From contig BPGT01000001.1 of the NCBI GenBank assembly GCA_026003175.1, forward strand, positions 1,092,839 to 1,156,838: DNA of 64,000 nucleotides, written 5' to 3'. Shown in pieces: positions 24,835 through 33,984 of this stretch (within the stretch, counting starts at the first letter, position 1; every line of letters begins with the position of its first letter). The position numbers were made by a program, and so were the translations under genes. The notes under the pieces are model-generated. The model ran no database searches. It saw only the letters and a program-made list of their open reading frames with translations, and was not told where the DNA came from. The DNA is from Armatimonadota bacterium (GTDB taxonomy: Bacteria; Armatimonadota; HRBIN16).

Positions 24835-25398
24835 AAACCGGAAGAGCTGCGCCAGATCCGCCATCAGGAGGCGAAAGCGTCCGCCGACCTGTGCGGGGCG
24901 GAGCTTCTCTGGATGGACATACCCGACGAGTTCATCTATCACGACCATGCCACGCGCATGGCGTTCATCGAGATGGTGCGCAAGGCGCGCCCTGATGTGG
25001 TCATCACGCACAACCCGGACGACTATCACATGGACCATCGCGTGGTATCGGAACTGGTGTTCGTGAGCACCTTCATGGCAACGCTGCCTCATGTGGAGAC
25101 CGAAAGCCCACCTACGCCGCGCCTGCCCGTTATCTACTATATGGACAGCCTGGCGGGAGCGAGCTTCATCCCCACCGAATACGTAGACATCACATCCGTG
25201 ATCGAGCAGAAAATCGCCATGATGGAATGCCATCAAAGCCAGGTGAAGTGGCTGAAGGAGCACGATAACATCGACATCACCGACTTCATCCGCGTGATGG
25301 GACGCTTTCGTGGGCTGAGCGCGGGCGTGATGTACGCCGAAGGTTTCCGCAGGCTGGAGGCATGGGGTAGAGGCACGGTGACACGGCTGCTACCGTGA
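24697..25398 (+). CDS. PIG-L family N-acetyl-sugar deacetylase
   Basis: A 233-aa zinc-dependent deacetylase. The metal motif AHPDDIEILCAGT (His13, Asp15/16) and HNPDDYHMDHRVVSEL with a distal His are both present. The family includes BshB1 (bacillithiol), MshB and GlcNAc-PI deacetylase; IEILCAG differs from the usual VE(I/L)GMGG, so the substrate is open. AGGGAGG precedes the ATG. It probably belonged to one unit with the NagB-like and Gfo/Idh genes before the two modules were inserted. Confidence 0.9.
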   Translation: MRVLAVGAHPDDIEILCAGTLLRYRQQGHEVVLCVATNGEQGHFVLKPEELRQIRHQEAKASADLCGAELLWMDIPDEFIYHDHATRMAFIEMVRKARPDVVITHNPDDYHMDHRVVSELVFVSTFMATLPHVETESPPTPRLPVIYYMDSLAGASFIPTEYVDITSVIEQKIAMMECHQSQVKWLKEHDNIDITDFIRVMGRFRGLSAGVMYAEGFRRLEAWGRGTVTRLLP

Positions 25399-25426
25399 GC
25401 CGATGGACGACAATGTGGGCAGACGT

Positions 25427-25516
25427 GGCTTGCGAGCCCTTATTGCCGCGATAGCGTATGTCCGTGATGTTCTACGCACCGATGTAGTGTACCGCATTGT
25501 AGTCTGTCCATCGTGA
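25427..25516 (+). pseudogene. DUF433 gene remnant
   Basis: Thirty codons (the last is TGA at 25514-25516) reading GLRALIAAIAYVRDVLRTDV and VYRIVVCPS match the C-terminal end of the DUF433 protein at 23894 (LAAIAYARDVLRADVVY). About three quarters of bases agree by eye, so this is an older, distinct copy. No start or N-terminus is left. Confidence 0.75.
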
Positions 25517-25580
25517 TGCTTACCATCTCTTTGGAGGGCGAGGCTCCTGCCGAGCCATCGGTATCATTGCTCTATCTACC

Positions 25581-25851
25581 TAACCCCCTGTCCCCCTTCC
25601 CTGCGAGGGAAGAGGGAAACAACAGCGACACCCCTCTCCTCGTAGGAGAGGGGTTGGGGGAGAGGTAACCTAACCCCCTGTCCCCCTTCCCTGCGAGGGA
25701 AGGGGGAAACAACAGCGACACCCCTCTCCTCGTAGGAGAGGGGCTGGGGGGGGAGGTAGCCTAACCCCCTGTCCCCCTTCCCTGCGAGGGAAGAGGGAAA
25801 CAACAGCGACACCCCTCTCCTCGTAGGAGAGGGGTTGGGGGAGAGGTAACC
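25581..25851. repeat. Three tandem ~90-bp two-hairpin repeats
   Basis: Units at 25581-25670 (90 bp), 25671-25761 (91 bp) and 25762-25851 (90 bp) are nearly identical. Each has a hairpin near CCCTTCCCTgcgAGGGAA and one at CCCCTCTCCTcgtAGGAGAG, then a G-rich segment. A fourth begins TAACCCC at 25852 and breaks into the PEP-CTERM pseudogene. The hairpin pair matches 37072-37124. Confidence 0.9.
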
Positions 25852-26233
25852 TAACCCCTCTTGCGCCGTACCAGCCCACCGACTGCTGCCAGCCCTAAGC
25901 CAAACAGCGCCATCGTCGCAGGCTCGGGGACGACTTCGAAGTTGAAGGTCTAAGTGTGCTCACTGACGGTCCACGAGATATTATCTACCGCACCTTCGAA
26001 GGTACCCCAACCGCTACCGATGCCCGAAGAGAAAATGTCTGCTTTTGAGTTGTTTCCTGATGGACCTTGCTCGCCCTTGAACCCTCACAAAAGATTTCAG
26101 TTGTGGCGATGAAGAGGAAAAGAATCCGTTGTCCCGCACCGTCTGGCGTGAAAAGAGACATGCAGGAAACGAAGCCTCCTGTGGCGAAATCACCGGCGGG
26201 CTGATGTGCGAAAAGGGAAACCCCTTCACACAC
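25851..26233 (-). pseudogene. PEP-CTERM secreted protein, decayed
   Basis: Reading on the minus strand, a PEP-CTERM sorting tail ends the gene: VVPEPATMALFGLGLAAVGG, then a short basic RRKRG and TAG at 25853-25851. Upstream, SGWGTFEGAVDNISWTVSEHT is in frame but is followed by a TAG where an aromatic residue is expected. Further upstream the frame changes once more to AGDFATGGFVSCMSLFTPDG. So it has at least one nonsense and one frameshift. Known function of the tail is sorting by exosortase and anchoring; the cargo domain is unknown. Confidence 0.75.
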
Positions 26234-26253
26234 GCCTCAGGTTATGTTATCAT
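26225..26253 (+). promoter_or_regulatory. Possible promoter for the M28-FtsX gene
   Basis: TTCACA (26225-26230), 17 bases, TATCAT (26248-26253), 35 bases before the chosen ATG. Confidence 0.35.
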
Positions 26254-26287
26254 AAGGTAAAGCCAAACGCCGGAGAAGGTGACGAAC

Positions 26288-29200
26288 ATGACGGTGCGTT
26301 TCATGCGGGCGTGGATGCCCCTGCTGTGGCTGGCAATACTCGCTGCGGCGGCATGGAGCCAGCCCTCGGTAGCCCCAGAAGTTGCAGATGCCTATAAGCG
26401 TCTGGCAGGAGCGGTCTCTTCCGAAAGAATCCGCCAGACGGTGTATCAGCTTTCTTCCTACCCTTCCCGTGTTGCGGGGTATCCGGGCTCGGAGGCGGCG
26501 GCGAAGTGGATCGAGGGGCAGTTCCGCCAGATTGGACTGCAGCGGGTGAGTACGGAGGAATTCACGGTCACCGTTCCCGTGGACAAAGGGGCGAAACTGC
26601 GCGTGGGCAATCGCGAGTTCCCGCTCTACGCGATGTGGCCCAACCTCGTGCGCACCTCGCAACTGCCACCGGAGGGCATCACGGGTCCCATCATCTACGC
26701 GCGTGATGGCAAACTGCCCAACTTCAGCGGCAAGAACGTGGAAGGCAGTATCGTGCTGGTGGACTTCAACTGTGGCACCGACTGGCTGAATGCGCCGCGC
26801 CTGGGCGCGAAGGCGGTTATCTTCATCGAGCCGAACGCCACCATGCGCGGCGAGGCGGAGTCCAAGTTTATCGGCATTCCGGTCACGGTTCCGCGATTCT
26901 ATATCCGTAAGAGCGATGCCGCGCCGTTGCTTGCGCTCACCGCCGAGCAGCGCGAGGTGCAGGGTACGCTCTTTTGCAACATGCCCTGGGAGCGGCGTAG
27001 CACACGCAACATCATCGGCTGGCTGGAAGGAACCGACCCCAAGTTCAAGGATCAGATTATCGTCATCTCCGCATATTACGACGCCATGTCCGTCGTGCCT
27101 GCGCTCGCTCCGGGTGCGGAGAGCGCGTGTGGTCTTGCCGGGCTGCTGGAGGTCGCTCGCGCCTACAAAGCCAATCCACCCAAACGCACCATCCTGTTTA
27201 TCGCCACCAGCGCGCACTTCCTCTCCCTGCAGGGCGTGCGCGAGTGGATGGATCGGCACATGTTCGAACTGGAGCGACCGAACGTCGGTCAGCGGCTGGT
27301 GAACTCGCTGATAGGGGCGGTCGGTATCAAGCCGAAGCAGAAGAAACTGCTGGACATCTACCTCTTCCTGTCGCTGGACCTTTCCAGCAAATCGCGACAG
27401 GTGGGCTTGTTCTATAAAGGCTATTTCTACGACATGCGCGAGGATGTGCAGAACCGCTTCTCGGATACCGCGCGCATCTGCCGTGAGAACGCCGAGAAGG
27501 TAGGCTATATCCTCGGCTTTGACCACAAGAAGGCGTTTGCCGATGGCGTGAACCCGGTGGAAGGCAAGAACTGGCGCAACTACCTGCCGGGCAAATTTGC
27601 CTTCGACGCGGAGGCGGTCACGCTGTCGGGTGCAAACGGCATGACCTTCTGCACTACCGATGATTCGCGTGCGCTGGTGGACACGCCCTTCGACACGCCG
27701 GAGAAGGTGAACGTGGCGAATGTCACCCGCCAGACGAAGCTGATTGCCTGTTTGCTCTACCACATCTTGAACGATACCAATGCACCGGGCGAACTGAACG
27801 TGCCGCGCTTCCCCATCTCCGAACCGGGCAACTTCCAGACGATGGGCTTGCAGGGCGGTTTCGGCACGCTGGACGGGCAGGTGGTGCTGTTCGACCCGCG
27901 CAAGAGCTTCATCCCCAATCAACCCGTGCCCGGCTCGCTGGCGGTAGTGCGCCATGCCACCAAGACCTTCATGGGCGTGCGCGGCAACATGATCCAGATG
28001 GTGGGCGATAACGCCTACTTCCGCTTCCCCGGTATCCCGCCCATCACCGCCTACGGCTGGAACAAGATGACCAACATTGCCGCCTACCGCCTGAACGAGC
28101 AAACGGGTGAGATTGAGTTCGCCCCCGACCTGGGCGTCACCGGGGCGAGCGAATATGCCATCGACTTCACTATGTCCACCGGACGCAAGACCACCCGCAT
28201 CGTGGTCTTTCGGTGCGTGCCCACCTCTATCTATGACCTGGTGGACCAGCAGGCTTTGCGTGCGCTGACCACGATGGATGTGCTGGATGGCGAGACCAAC
28301 GGTCAGCCGCGCATGTACGGTTACACGCTGGCGACGGTGCAGGACTACTCATTAACCTCCTACGTGGAGGACGTGGCGGTGGTGTTCGCTCAGCCGGGCT
28401 CGCGCATCAAGATTATGATGGGCGTGGGCCCCGGAGCAACTCGATTCCTGCTGATTAACTCTACGAAGCAAAAGCCGGAAGGGGAGGGGTATCTGGTTGC
28501 CGGTAGCGCGGAGGAGGCGCAGGGCTTTGTGGTGCGTGCCTTCTCGGAGCGCGAGCTGACCGAACGGGATCTGATTGCACGTGGAGGAACTATCGCCAAC
28601 ACCGCCTTGCGCGTCGCAGAGGATATGTGGAATCTGGACGAATGGCGCATGAGTCGCCTGCGCCGGTTCCGTATCATCAATGAAGGACTGGAGCAGCTGC
28701 ACGGTCTGGCGAAGGAGCACCTGGATAAAGCTCGCGCTGCGCTGGAACGCAAGGACTACGCCACTTTCGACACCTATGCCCGCGCGGCATGGGGCTACGA
28801 GGCACGTGCCTATCCCGATGTGCAGGCTACCGCTAACGACGTGGTGCGCGGTGTCATCTTCTACATGTTCCTGCTGATGCCGTTCGCCTACTTCATGGAG
28901 CGGTTGCTGTTCGGCTTCAGCGACCTCAAGCGCCAGCTGCTCGCGGCGTTTATCATCTTCCTGCTGATATTCTTCGCCTTCAGCCAGATACACCCGGCGT
29001 TCCAGCTGGTGAGCAACCTGTTCGTGGTGCTGCTAGCGTTTATCATGCTGGCGTTGTCTCTGCTGGTTACCTTTATGATAGGGGGCAAGTTCGAAGAACA
29101 GTTGAAGCAGTTAAACCGCCAGATTAGCGGTATCCACCGCGCGGATATCGGGCGGGTGAGTGTAGCATTTGCGGCGTTCAACCTGGGCGTGTCCAACATG

Positions 29201-30913
29201 CGCCGGCGCAAGGCGCGCACGCTTCTGACCAGTATCACGCTGATTCTGCTTACCTTCATCGTGTTGTCGTTCACCTCTATCGTGAACGTGTTGCGCTTCA
29301 ACAAGGTTCCCGCGCCGGGCACGCCGCTGTACAATGGCATTATGATTCGCACCGCGTTGTGGGAGCCTCTGCAGGAGCCAGCATACCGCTTGCTGCACGA
29401 CGAGTTCCGCGACAGAGCGGTGGCGCCTCGTTCGTGGTTCTTCGGTGCGGCCTTCGGCGAGCAGTCGTTCCTCACCCTGCGCCGGGGCGACCGCCAGTAT
29501 GATGCCAAAGCGGCGGTAGGTCTGTCTCCTGCCGAAGCCGATGTCACCCAGCCGCAGAAGGCGCTCATCGCGGGGCGCTGGTTCCGCGAGGGCGACCGCT
29601 ACGTGGCTATTGTGCCTACCGCTGTCGCGCAGCAGCTGCGCATCGAGCCCGAGGATGTGGGCAAGGCGAAGGTGAACTTCAGTGGCGTGGACTACACGGT
29701 CATCGGCATTCTGGATAGCCAGAAGTTCAAGCAGATTACCGACCTGGACCGTGAGCCGTTGACCCCGGTAGACTTTATCCTGATGCAGAAGATGCAGCGT
29801 CAGGGCGCGGGTGCAGGCGAGGCTGGTTTCCGTGAATATGTGCACCTCGAGCCGGATGCCTGTTTCTACATCCCGTACAAAACGCTGATGAACATCGGTG
29901 GAGAGATTCGAAGCATCGCTATCTCCTTCGCTACGCCCGATGAGGTGCGCATCGTGTTGGATAAGCTCATGCCACGTCTGGGCTTGAACATCTACGCAGG
30001 ACAGGGCGACAGAACATGGCGCTACTCCACGCTGGCAGCCACCTCAGGACGGGGCATCGAGTTCATTGTTATCCCCGTGCTTATCGCCGCGCTCATCGTG
30101 TTGCAGACGATGCTCAGCAGCGTGTACGAGCGAGTGAAGGAGATACACATCTTCTCGTCGCTGGGCTTGTCGCCGACGCATATCGGCTTGCTGTTCCTGG
30201 CGGAAGCGATGGTGTACGCTATCATCGGCTCGGTGACAGGCTACTTCCTGGGGCAGCTCAGCGCGAAGATGATTGTGTGGCTGAACGTGCCCGGACTATA
30301 CCTGAACTTTTCGTCGATGGCGGCAGTGGTCTCCACCCTCATCGTGGTGGCGACCGTGCTGGGTTCTACCATCTATCCTGCACGCAAGGCTTCGGAAGTG
30401 GCGACGCCCGCTCTGGAACGCACCTGGCGTGTGCCGGAGCCCGAAGGCGACGTATGGCGCATCCCGATGCCCTTCTCGGTAACGCGCGTGCAGGCAGCGG
30501 GATTGAACTCGTTCCTCAGCGAGTGGCTGCAGGCGTACGAGGAGTACTCTATCGGCGACTTCGTGACGCAGGGCGTGAAAGCGGAAGAGTACGAGCACGA
30601 TGGCGGCACTGCTTATCGCATCACCTGCACCGCATGGGTCGCGCCGTTTGACCTGGGCGTCAGCCAAAACGTGGAGATTGAAGCCACGCCTACTGATATG
30701 CCTGACGTGTACGACCTGCACCTGACGTTGACACGCCTGAGCGGCGACATCGCCAACTGGAAGCGTGTGAATCGACGATTCCTGAACACCCTGCGCAAGC
30801 AGTTCCTGATATGGCGAACGCTGCGCCAGGAGGAACGCGAGCGCTATCTGCAGAAGACCGACGGGCGACAACCTGCAGGCGTACCCAGCACGCAACCGGC
30901 GACGGGAGCGTAG
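26288..30913 (+). CDS. M28 peptidase-like / FtsX-type permease fusion
   Basis: A 1541-aa protein. After a signal peptide (~1-25), residues ~35-330 form an M28-like aminopeptidase fold with a protease-associated insert (~100-215). The zinc and catalytic positions are altered: ISAYYDAM replaces xAHYDS, GAESACG replaces GADDNASG, and TSAHFLS replaces the GAEE segment, so it is probably not a peptidase. Residues ~330-850 are beta-rich. Three helices lie at ~857-945, then RRKARTLLTSITLILLTF starts an FtsX-type permease with a large outer loop (~1000-1255) and three more helices (~1257-1360). A ~170-residue cytoplasmic tail follows. No ATPase is adjacent. GGAGAAGG precedes the ATG. Confidence 0.75.
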   Translation: MTVRFMRAWMPLLWLAILAAAAWSQPSVAPEVADAYKRLAGAVSSERIRQTVYQLSSYPSRVAGYPGSEAAAKWIEGQFRQIGLQRVSTEEFTVTVPVDKGAKLRVGNREFPLYAMWPNLVRTSQLPPEGITGPIIYARDGKLPNFSGKNVEGSIVLVDFNCGTDWLNAPRLGAKAVIFIEPNATMRGEAESKFIGIPVTVPRFYIRKSDAAPLLALTAEQREVQGTLFCNMPWERRSTRNIIGWLEGTDPKFKDQIIVISAYYDAMSVVPALAPGAESACGLAGLLEVARAYKANPPKRTILFIATSAHFLSLQGVREWMDRHMFELERPNVGQRLVNSLIGAVGIKPKQKKLLDIYLFLSLDLSSKSRQVGLFYKGYFYDMREDVQNRFSDTARICRENAEKVGYILGFDHKKAFADGVNPVEGKNWRNYLPGKFAFDAEAVTLSGANGMTFCTTDDSRALVDTPFDTPEKVNVANVTRQTKLIACLLYHILNDTNAPGELNVPRFPISEPGNFQTMGLQGGFGTLDGQVVLFDPRKSFIPNQPVPGSLAVVRHATKTFMGVRGNMIQMVGDNAYFRFPGIPPITAYGWNKMTNIAAYRLNEQTGEIEFAPDLGVTGASEYAIDFTMSTGRKTTRIVVFRCVPTSIYDLVDQQALRALTTMDVLDGETNGQPRMYGYTLATVQDYSLTSYVEDVAVVFAQPGSRIKIMMGVGPGATRFLLINSTKQKPEGEGYLVAGSAEEAQGFVVRAFSERELTERDLIARGGTIANTALRVAEDMWNLDEWRMSRLRRFRIINEGLEQLHGLAKEHLDKARAALERKDYATFDTYARAAWGYEARAYPDVQATANDVVRGVIFYMFLLMPFAYFMERLLFGFSDLKRQLLAAFIIFLLIFFAFSQIHPAFQLVSNLFVVLLAFIMLALSLLVTFMIGGKFEEQLKQLNRQISGIHRADIGRVSVAFAAFNLGVSNMRRRKARTLLTSITLILLTFIVLSFTSIVNVLRFNKVPAPGTPLYNGIMIRTALWEPLQEPAYRLLHDEFRDRAVAPRSWFFGAAFGEQSFLTLRRGDRQYDAKAAVGLSPAEADVTQPQKALIAGRWFREGDRYVAIVPTAVAQQLRIEPEDVGKAKVNFSGVDYTVIGILDSQKFKQITDLDREPLTPVDFILMQKMQRQGAGAGEAGFREYVHLEPDACFYIPYKTLMNIGGEIRSIAISFATPDEVRIVLDKLMPRLGLNIYAGQGDRTWRYSTLAATSGRGIEFIVIPVLIAALIVLQTMLSSVYERVKEIHIFSSLGLSPTHIGLLFLAEAMVYAIIGSVTGYFLGQLSAKMIVWLNVPGLYLNFSSMAAVVSTLIVVATVLGSTIYPARKASEVATPALERTWRVPEPEGDVWRIPMPFSVTRVQAAGLNSFLSEWLQAYEEYSIGDFVTQGVKAEEYEHDGGTAYRITCTAWVAPFDLGVSQNVEIEATPTDMPDVYDLHLTLTRLSGDIANWKRVNRRFLNTLRKQFLIWRTLRQEERERYLQKTDGRQPAGVPSTQPATGA

Positions 30914-30952
30914 GCTGTAAGGAGGACATGCGCTCTCGGGGGAGGAAGAGAA

Positions 30953-31447
30953 TTGGGCTATTACGTCATTGCGCACGACGGCAATCGTTACGGACCGGCA
31001 GATGTCGAGACGCTCCAGCAGTGGGTGCGCGAGGGGCGTATTGCGCCCAACACCACGCTGGAAGACGAGTATACCGGCACACAAATACGGGCAAACCTTG
31101 TGCCGGAGTTGAGCCACCTGTTTGCGGCGATGCCTCCGCCTCCAGCTTATACGGTTCGCCAGCCTCCTCCGACGCCGCGTTCTACAGGCACGCCCAGCGG
31201 GGAGGCGACCGCAGCGCTGGTGTTTGGTATATTAGGGCTGATATGTTGCCCGGTGTTCTCTATTGCTGCGCTCGTTCTGGGCAAGCAGGAGATGAACCGC
31301 ATTGACCAGGGAATGTCTGCTGTAGAAGGGCGGGGGTTGGCGCAAGCAGGATATGTTCTGGGTATTGTGTCGCTAGTGATATGGATTGCGGGCATCCTGC
31401 TATGGATACTTGCTTTCAGTGCAACATGGCGAACCTCTGTGCCATAG
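30953..31447 (+). CDS. GYF_2 / DUF4190 membrane protein
   Basis: A 164-aa protein with an N-terminal GYF_2-type domain (YYVIAHDGNRYGPADVETLQ, then WVREGRIAPNTTLE, ~1-58), a Pro-rich linker, and a DUF4190-type membrane part with two helices (~85-110 and ~133-157; ALVFGILGLICCPVFSIAAL). GYF_2 domains bind proline-rich partners. TTG start at 30953 with GGGGGAGGA upstream. It usually occurs next to DUF2752 proteins, as here. Function unknown. Confidence 0.8.
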   Translation: MGYYVIAHDGNRYGPADVETLQQWVREGRIAPNTTLEDEYTGTQIRANLVPELSHLFAAMPPPPAYTVRQPPPTPRSTGTPSGEATAALVFGILGLICCPVFSIAALVLGKQEMNRIDQGMSAVEGRGLAQAGYVLGIVSLVIWIAGILLWILAFSATWRTSVP

Positions 31448-31466
31448 CAGGCAGTGAACCAGCGGT

Positions 31467-31868
31467 ATGATGGAAGGAAAGGGTTTCAGCCTCAGCAAGC
31501 AGAAGACCAGAGCGGTGCTCCTGATGGCGCTGATAGCAGCTGGGGGGACGATAGCATACTGGTTGCAACCCTATGTGGAACATGCGCCGACGATGTGTCT
31601 GTTTCACGTAGTCACTGGTAAACCATGCCCGACCTGCGGTATGACACGTGCTACCTGTGCGCTGGTGCATGGCGAGTGGGCAAAGGCGATAAGTTACCAT
31701 CCGCTGGTCATTCCGTTCTGGATGGCTCTGATAGCGATGTTATGGGCGCATTTTGTACTGCCGTTGTCTGCGGAGGCGGAACGCTGGCGCAGATGGAGCC
31801 TGTGGATGTTTCTGGGTGTGGTGGCAGCTGGTTTGCTGTTACGGGTGACCGAGTGGGTAAGAGGGTAA
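31467..31868 (+). CDS. DUF2752 family membrane protein
   Basis: A 133-aa protein with three membrane helices and the DUF2752 signature GKPCPTCGMTRATCALVHGE (CPxCGxTRA). Function of the family is unknown. The start at 31467 has only a weak ribosome binding site, so a later start is possible. Follows the GYF/DUF4190 gene by 20 bases. Confidence 0.82.
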   Translation: MMEGKGFSLSKQKTRAVLLMALIAAGGTIAYWLQPYVEHAPTMCLFHVVTGKPCPTCGMTRATCALVHGEWAKAISYHPLVIPFWMALIAMLWAHFVLPLSAEAERWRRWSLWMFLGVVAAGLLLRVTEWVRG

Positions 31869-31934
31869 ACCTGTCCTGTTCAACAAGCGATACGCTGAGT
31901 GCGGCACACAAACGTCGAAGGAGGGTTCAAACCG

Positions 31935-33935
31935 TTGGCAATCCGGGATGAAATCGCCTTAGCGCGTGAAACGGCGGAAACACAATCTATAGAAGCGGGG
32001 CAACGCTTTGAAGAGGGGTTTACCGTTCGCACTGCGATTGGTACCCTGTTTATCGCCTTCATCATGTTGCCCGGCGCGCTGTACCTTGGGCTGGTTGCGG
32101 GGCAGGGTCTGGGACCTGCGGCGCAGTGGGTAACTATCGTGCTGTTCGCCGAGGTGGCTCGCCGTTCGTTCGCGCCTCTGAAAAAGCAGGAGATTTACAT
32201 CCTGTTCTACGTGGCTTCCTCGTTAACGGTGTTAATGTCGGGTGGTATCGGTCTGTCGGGAGGTCCGTTTGGCTGGTTGATATGGAACCAGTACTTTATC
32301 CAGTCGCCTCCCGCGACACCGATAGCCGACCAGATACCTGTCTGGGCGGTGCCCCGCCCGGATAGCCCAGCGATTTTGCATCGCACCTTCTTCCATCGCG
32401 ACTGGCTTATCCCGATTGTGCTGCTGATTACCAACGAAATCTTCGGGCGCATGATGTGGATGGGGCTGGGGTACACCCTCTTCCGCATCACCAACGATGT
32501 GGAGCGTCTCCCCTTCCCGATGGCGCCGGTTGCCGCTTCGGGCGCGACCGCTCTGGCAGAAGCAGGGCGCAAAGAGGAGTCCTGGCGCTGGCGTGTGTTC
32601 TCCACCGGCGCGGTCATCGGGCTGGTATACGGTTTCTTCTATCTGGCGATACCTATTTTCACCAGCGTGCTGTTCGGCAAGGCGTTCATGCTCATCCCGA
32701 TACCCTTCTTTGACCTGGTGCCCAACACCGAACACATTCTACCTGCGGCGCTCACCGGCTTGTCGGGCGACCTGGGACTGGTGCTCATGGGCTTTGTCAT
32801 CCCCGCGCCGATTGTTATCGGTAGCGCAACCGCCAGCGTCCTGTGCCAGGTGTTCACCAACCCGATTCTGCAGCGGATGGGGCTGCTTCCCGACTGGTAT
32901 CCGGGCATGAGCACCATCCAGACCTCCCTCACGGTGAATATGAACTTCTGGCTGAGCGTGGGTATCGGCGTGCAGCTGGCGGTGGCTTTCATCGGTATCG
33001 TCGCTGTCGTGCGCGTGCTCATTTTCCGCAAGCAGCTGATAGCGAATCGGGGCAGCTTCTCGCAAATTCCTGCCGGACGTGGCGACAAGGCGAACACGGT
33101 GTACATCGCTATCGGCGCGTGGTTACTTGCTACGATTGGTATGATTGCCATCGCCCATCAGCTGGTGCCGGGCTTCCCGCTGTGGATATTCATCTTCTTC
33201 GGGCTGGTGTGGACGCCGATTAACTCCTACATCTCGGCACGCATGATCGCTCTCACCGGTCAGGGCGTCAGCTTCCCCTACCTGCGCGAAGCGACCATCC
33301 TGAAGACCGGTTACGATAAGGTGGACATCTGGTATGCGCCCATGCCTCTGGCGGACCATGGCTGGGCAGCACAGCGCTTCCGCGAGGTGGAGCTCACCGG
33401 CACGCGCTTTACCAGCATCCTGTACGCTGAGGCATTCATGCTGCCGGTGGTGCTACTGGCGAGCTTCCTGTTCTGGGCGTTCTTCTGGCACACCAGCCAG
33501 ATACCTTCCGCACAGTATCCGTACGCACAGAAGTTCTGGCCGCTGCATGCACAGATGAACGCGCTCTGGCAGCAGATTAACCTGAAGGGCAGCAGTACCG
33601 GACAGTGGTTGCTGCGGGCATTGCGCACAGACTACATCATCGGTGGGTTCACGGGCGGACTGGCGCTGTTTGCCCTCTTCTCCGCGCTGAGGCTGCCCTT
33701 GCTGTTCTACTACGGCTTCGTGGGCGGCATCGGTGCGTTGCCGCATAACACGATACCCATGCTGTTGGGCACGATACTGGGGAACCGCTACTTCGCCCGT
33801 CGCTTTGGCACCGAGCAGTGGCGTCTGTGGGCGCCGGTGCTGCTGGCGGGCTTCTCCTGCGGCATGGGGCTCGTGGGTATGGCAGCTATCGCGCTGGCTA
33901 TCATCGGCAAGTCGGTATCGTATTTACCCTACTGA
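31935..33935 (+). CDS. OPT-like polytopic transporter
   Basis: A 666-aa protein with about 14 membrane helices. The C-terminal segment MLLGTILGNRYFARRFG followed by WAPVLLAGFSCGMGLVGMAA resembles oligopeptide transporter (OPT) family ends, and FPMAPVAASGATALAEAG is a conserved-looking central loop. It could instead belong to an uncharacterised DUF of the same shape. TTG at 31935 is chosen because GAAGGAGGG lies ~9 bases upstream; a GTG at 31899 lacks a ribosome binding site. Likely imports peptides or metal chelates; substrate unknown. Confidence 0.6.
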   Translation: MAIRDEIALARETAETQSIEAGQRFEEGFTVRTAIGTLFIAFIMLPGALYLGLVAGQGLGPAAQWVTIVLFAEVARRSFAPLKKQEIYILFYVASSLTVLMSGGIGLSGGPFGWLIWNQYFIQSPPATPIADQIPVWAVPRPDSPAILHRTFFHRDWLIPIVLLITNEIFGRMMWMGLGYTLFRITNDVERLPFPMAPVAASGATALAEAGRKEESWRWRVFSTGAVIGLVYGFFYLAIPIFTSVLFGKAFMLIPIPFFDLVPNTEHILPAALTGLSGDLGLVLMGFVIPAPIVIGSATASVLCQVFTNPILQRMGLLPDWYPGMSTIQTSLTVNMNFWLSVGIGVQLAVAFIGIVAVVRVLIFRKQLIANRGSFSQIPAGRGDKANTVYIAIGAWLLATIGMIAIAHQLVPGFPLWIFIFFGLVWTPINSYISARMIALTGQGVSFPYLREATILKTGYDKVDIWYAPMPLADHGWAAQRFREVELTGTRFTSILYAEAFMLPVVLLASFLFWAFFWHTSQIPSAQYPYAQKFWPLHAQMNALWQQINLKGSSTGQWLLRALRTDYIIGGFTGGLALFALFSALRLPLLFYYGFVGGIGALPHNTIPMLLGTILGNRYFARRFGTEQWRLWAPVLLAGFSCGMGLVGMAAIALAIIGKSVSYLPY

Positions 33936-33984
33936 TTGTGATAGAATAGAGGTAGGGGCACAGACGTGCTGTGGAGGAGTTTCG

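Noticed and set aside
25581-25851. Three evenly sized repeats that might look like a small CRISPR array
   Set aside because: The whole 90-bp unit is repeated, with no unique spacers, and each contains two hairpins; it is a tandem intergenic repeat.
26237-28102. A 621-codon minus-strand frame inside the M28-FtsX gene
   Set aside because: His/Arg-rich shadow frame with no ribosome binding site; the plus-strand protein has clear domains throughout.
33919-33947. Possible promoter before tatA (TAGAAT at 33942-33947)
   Set aside because: The -35 position reads CGTATT, too weak to support.
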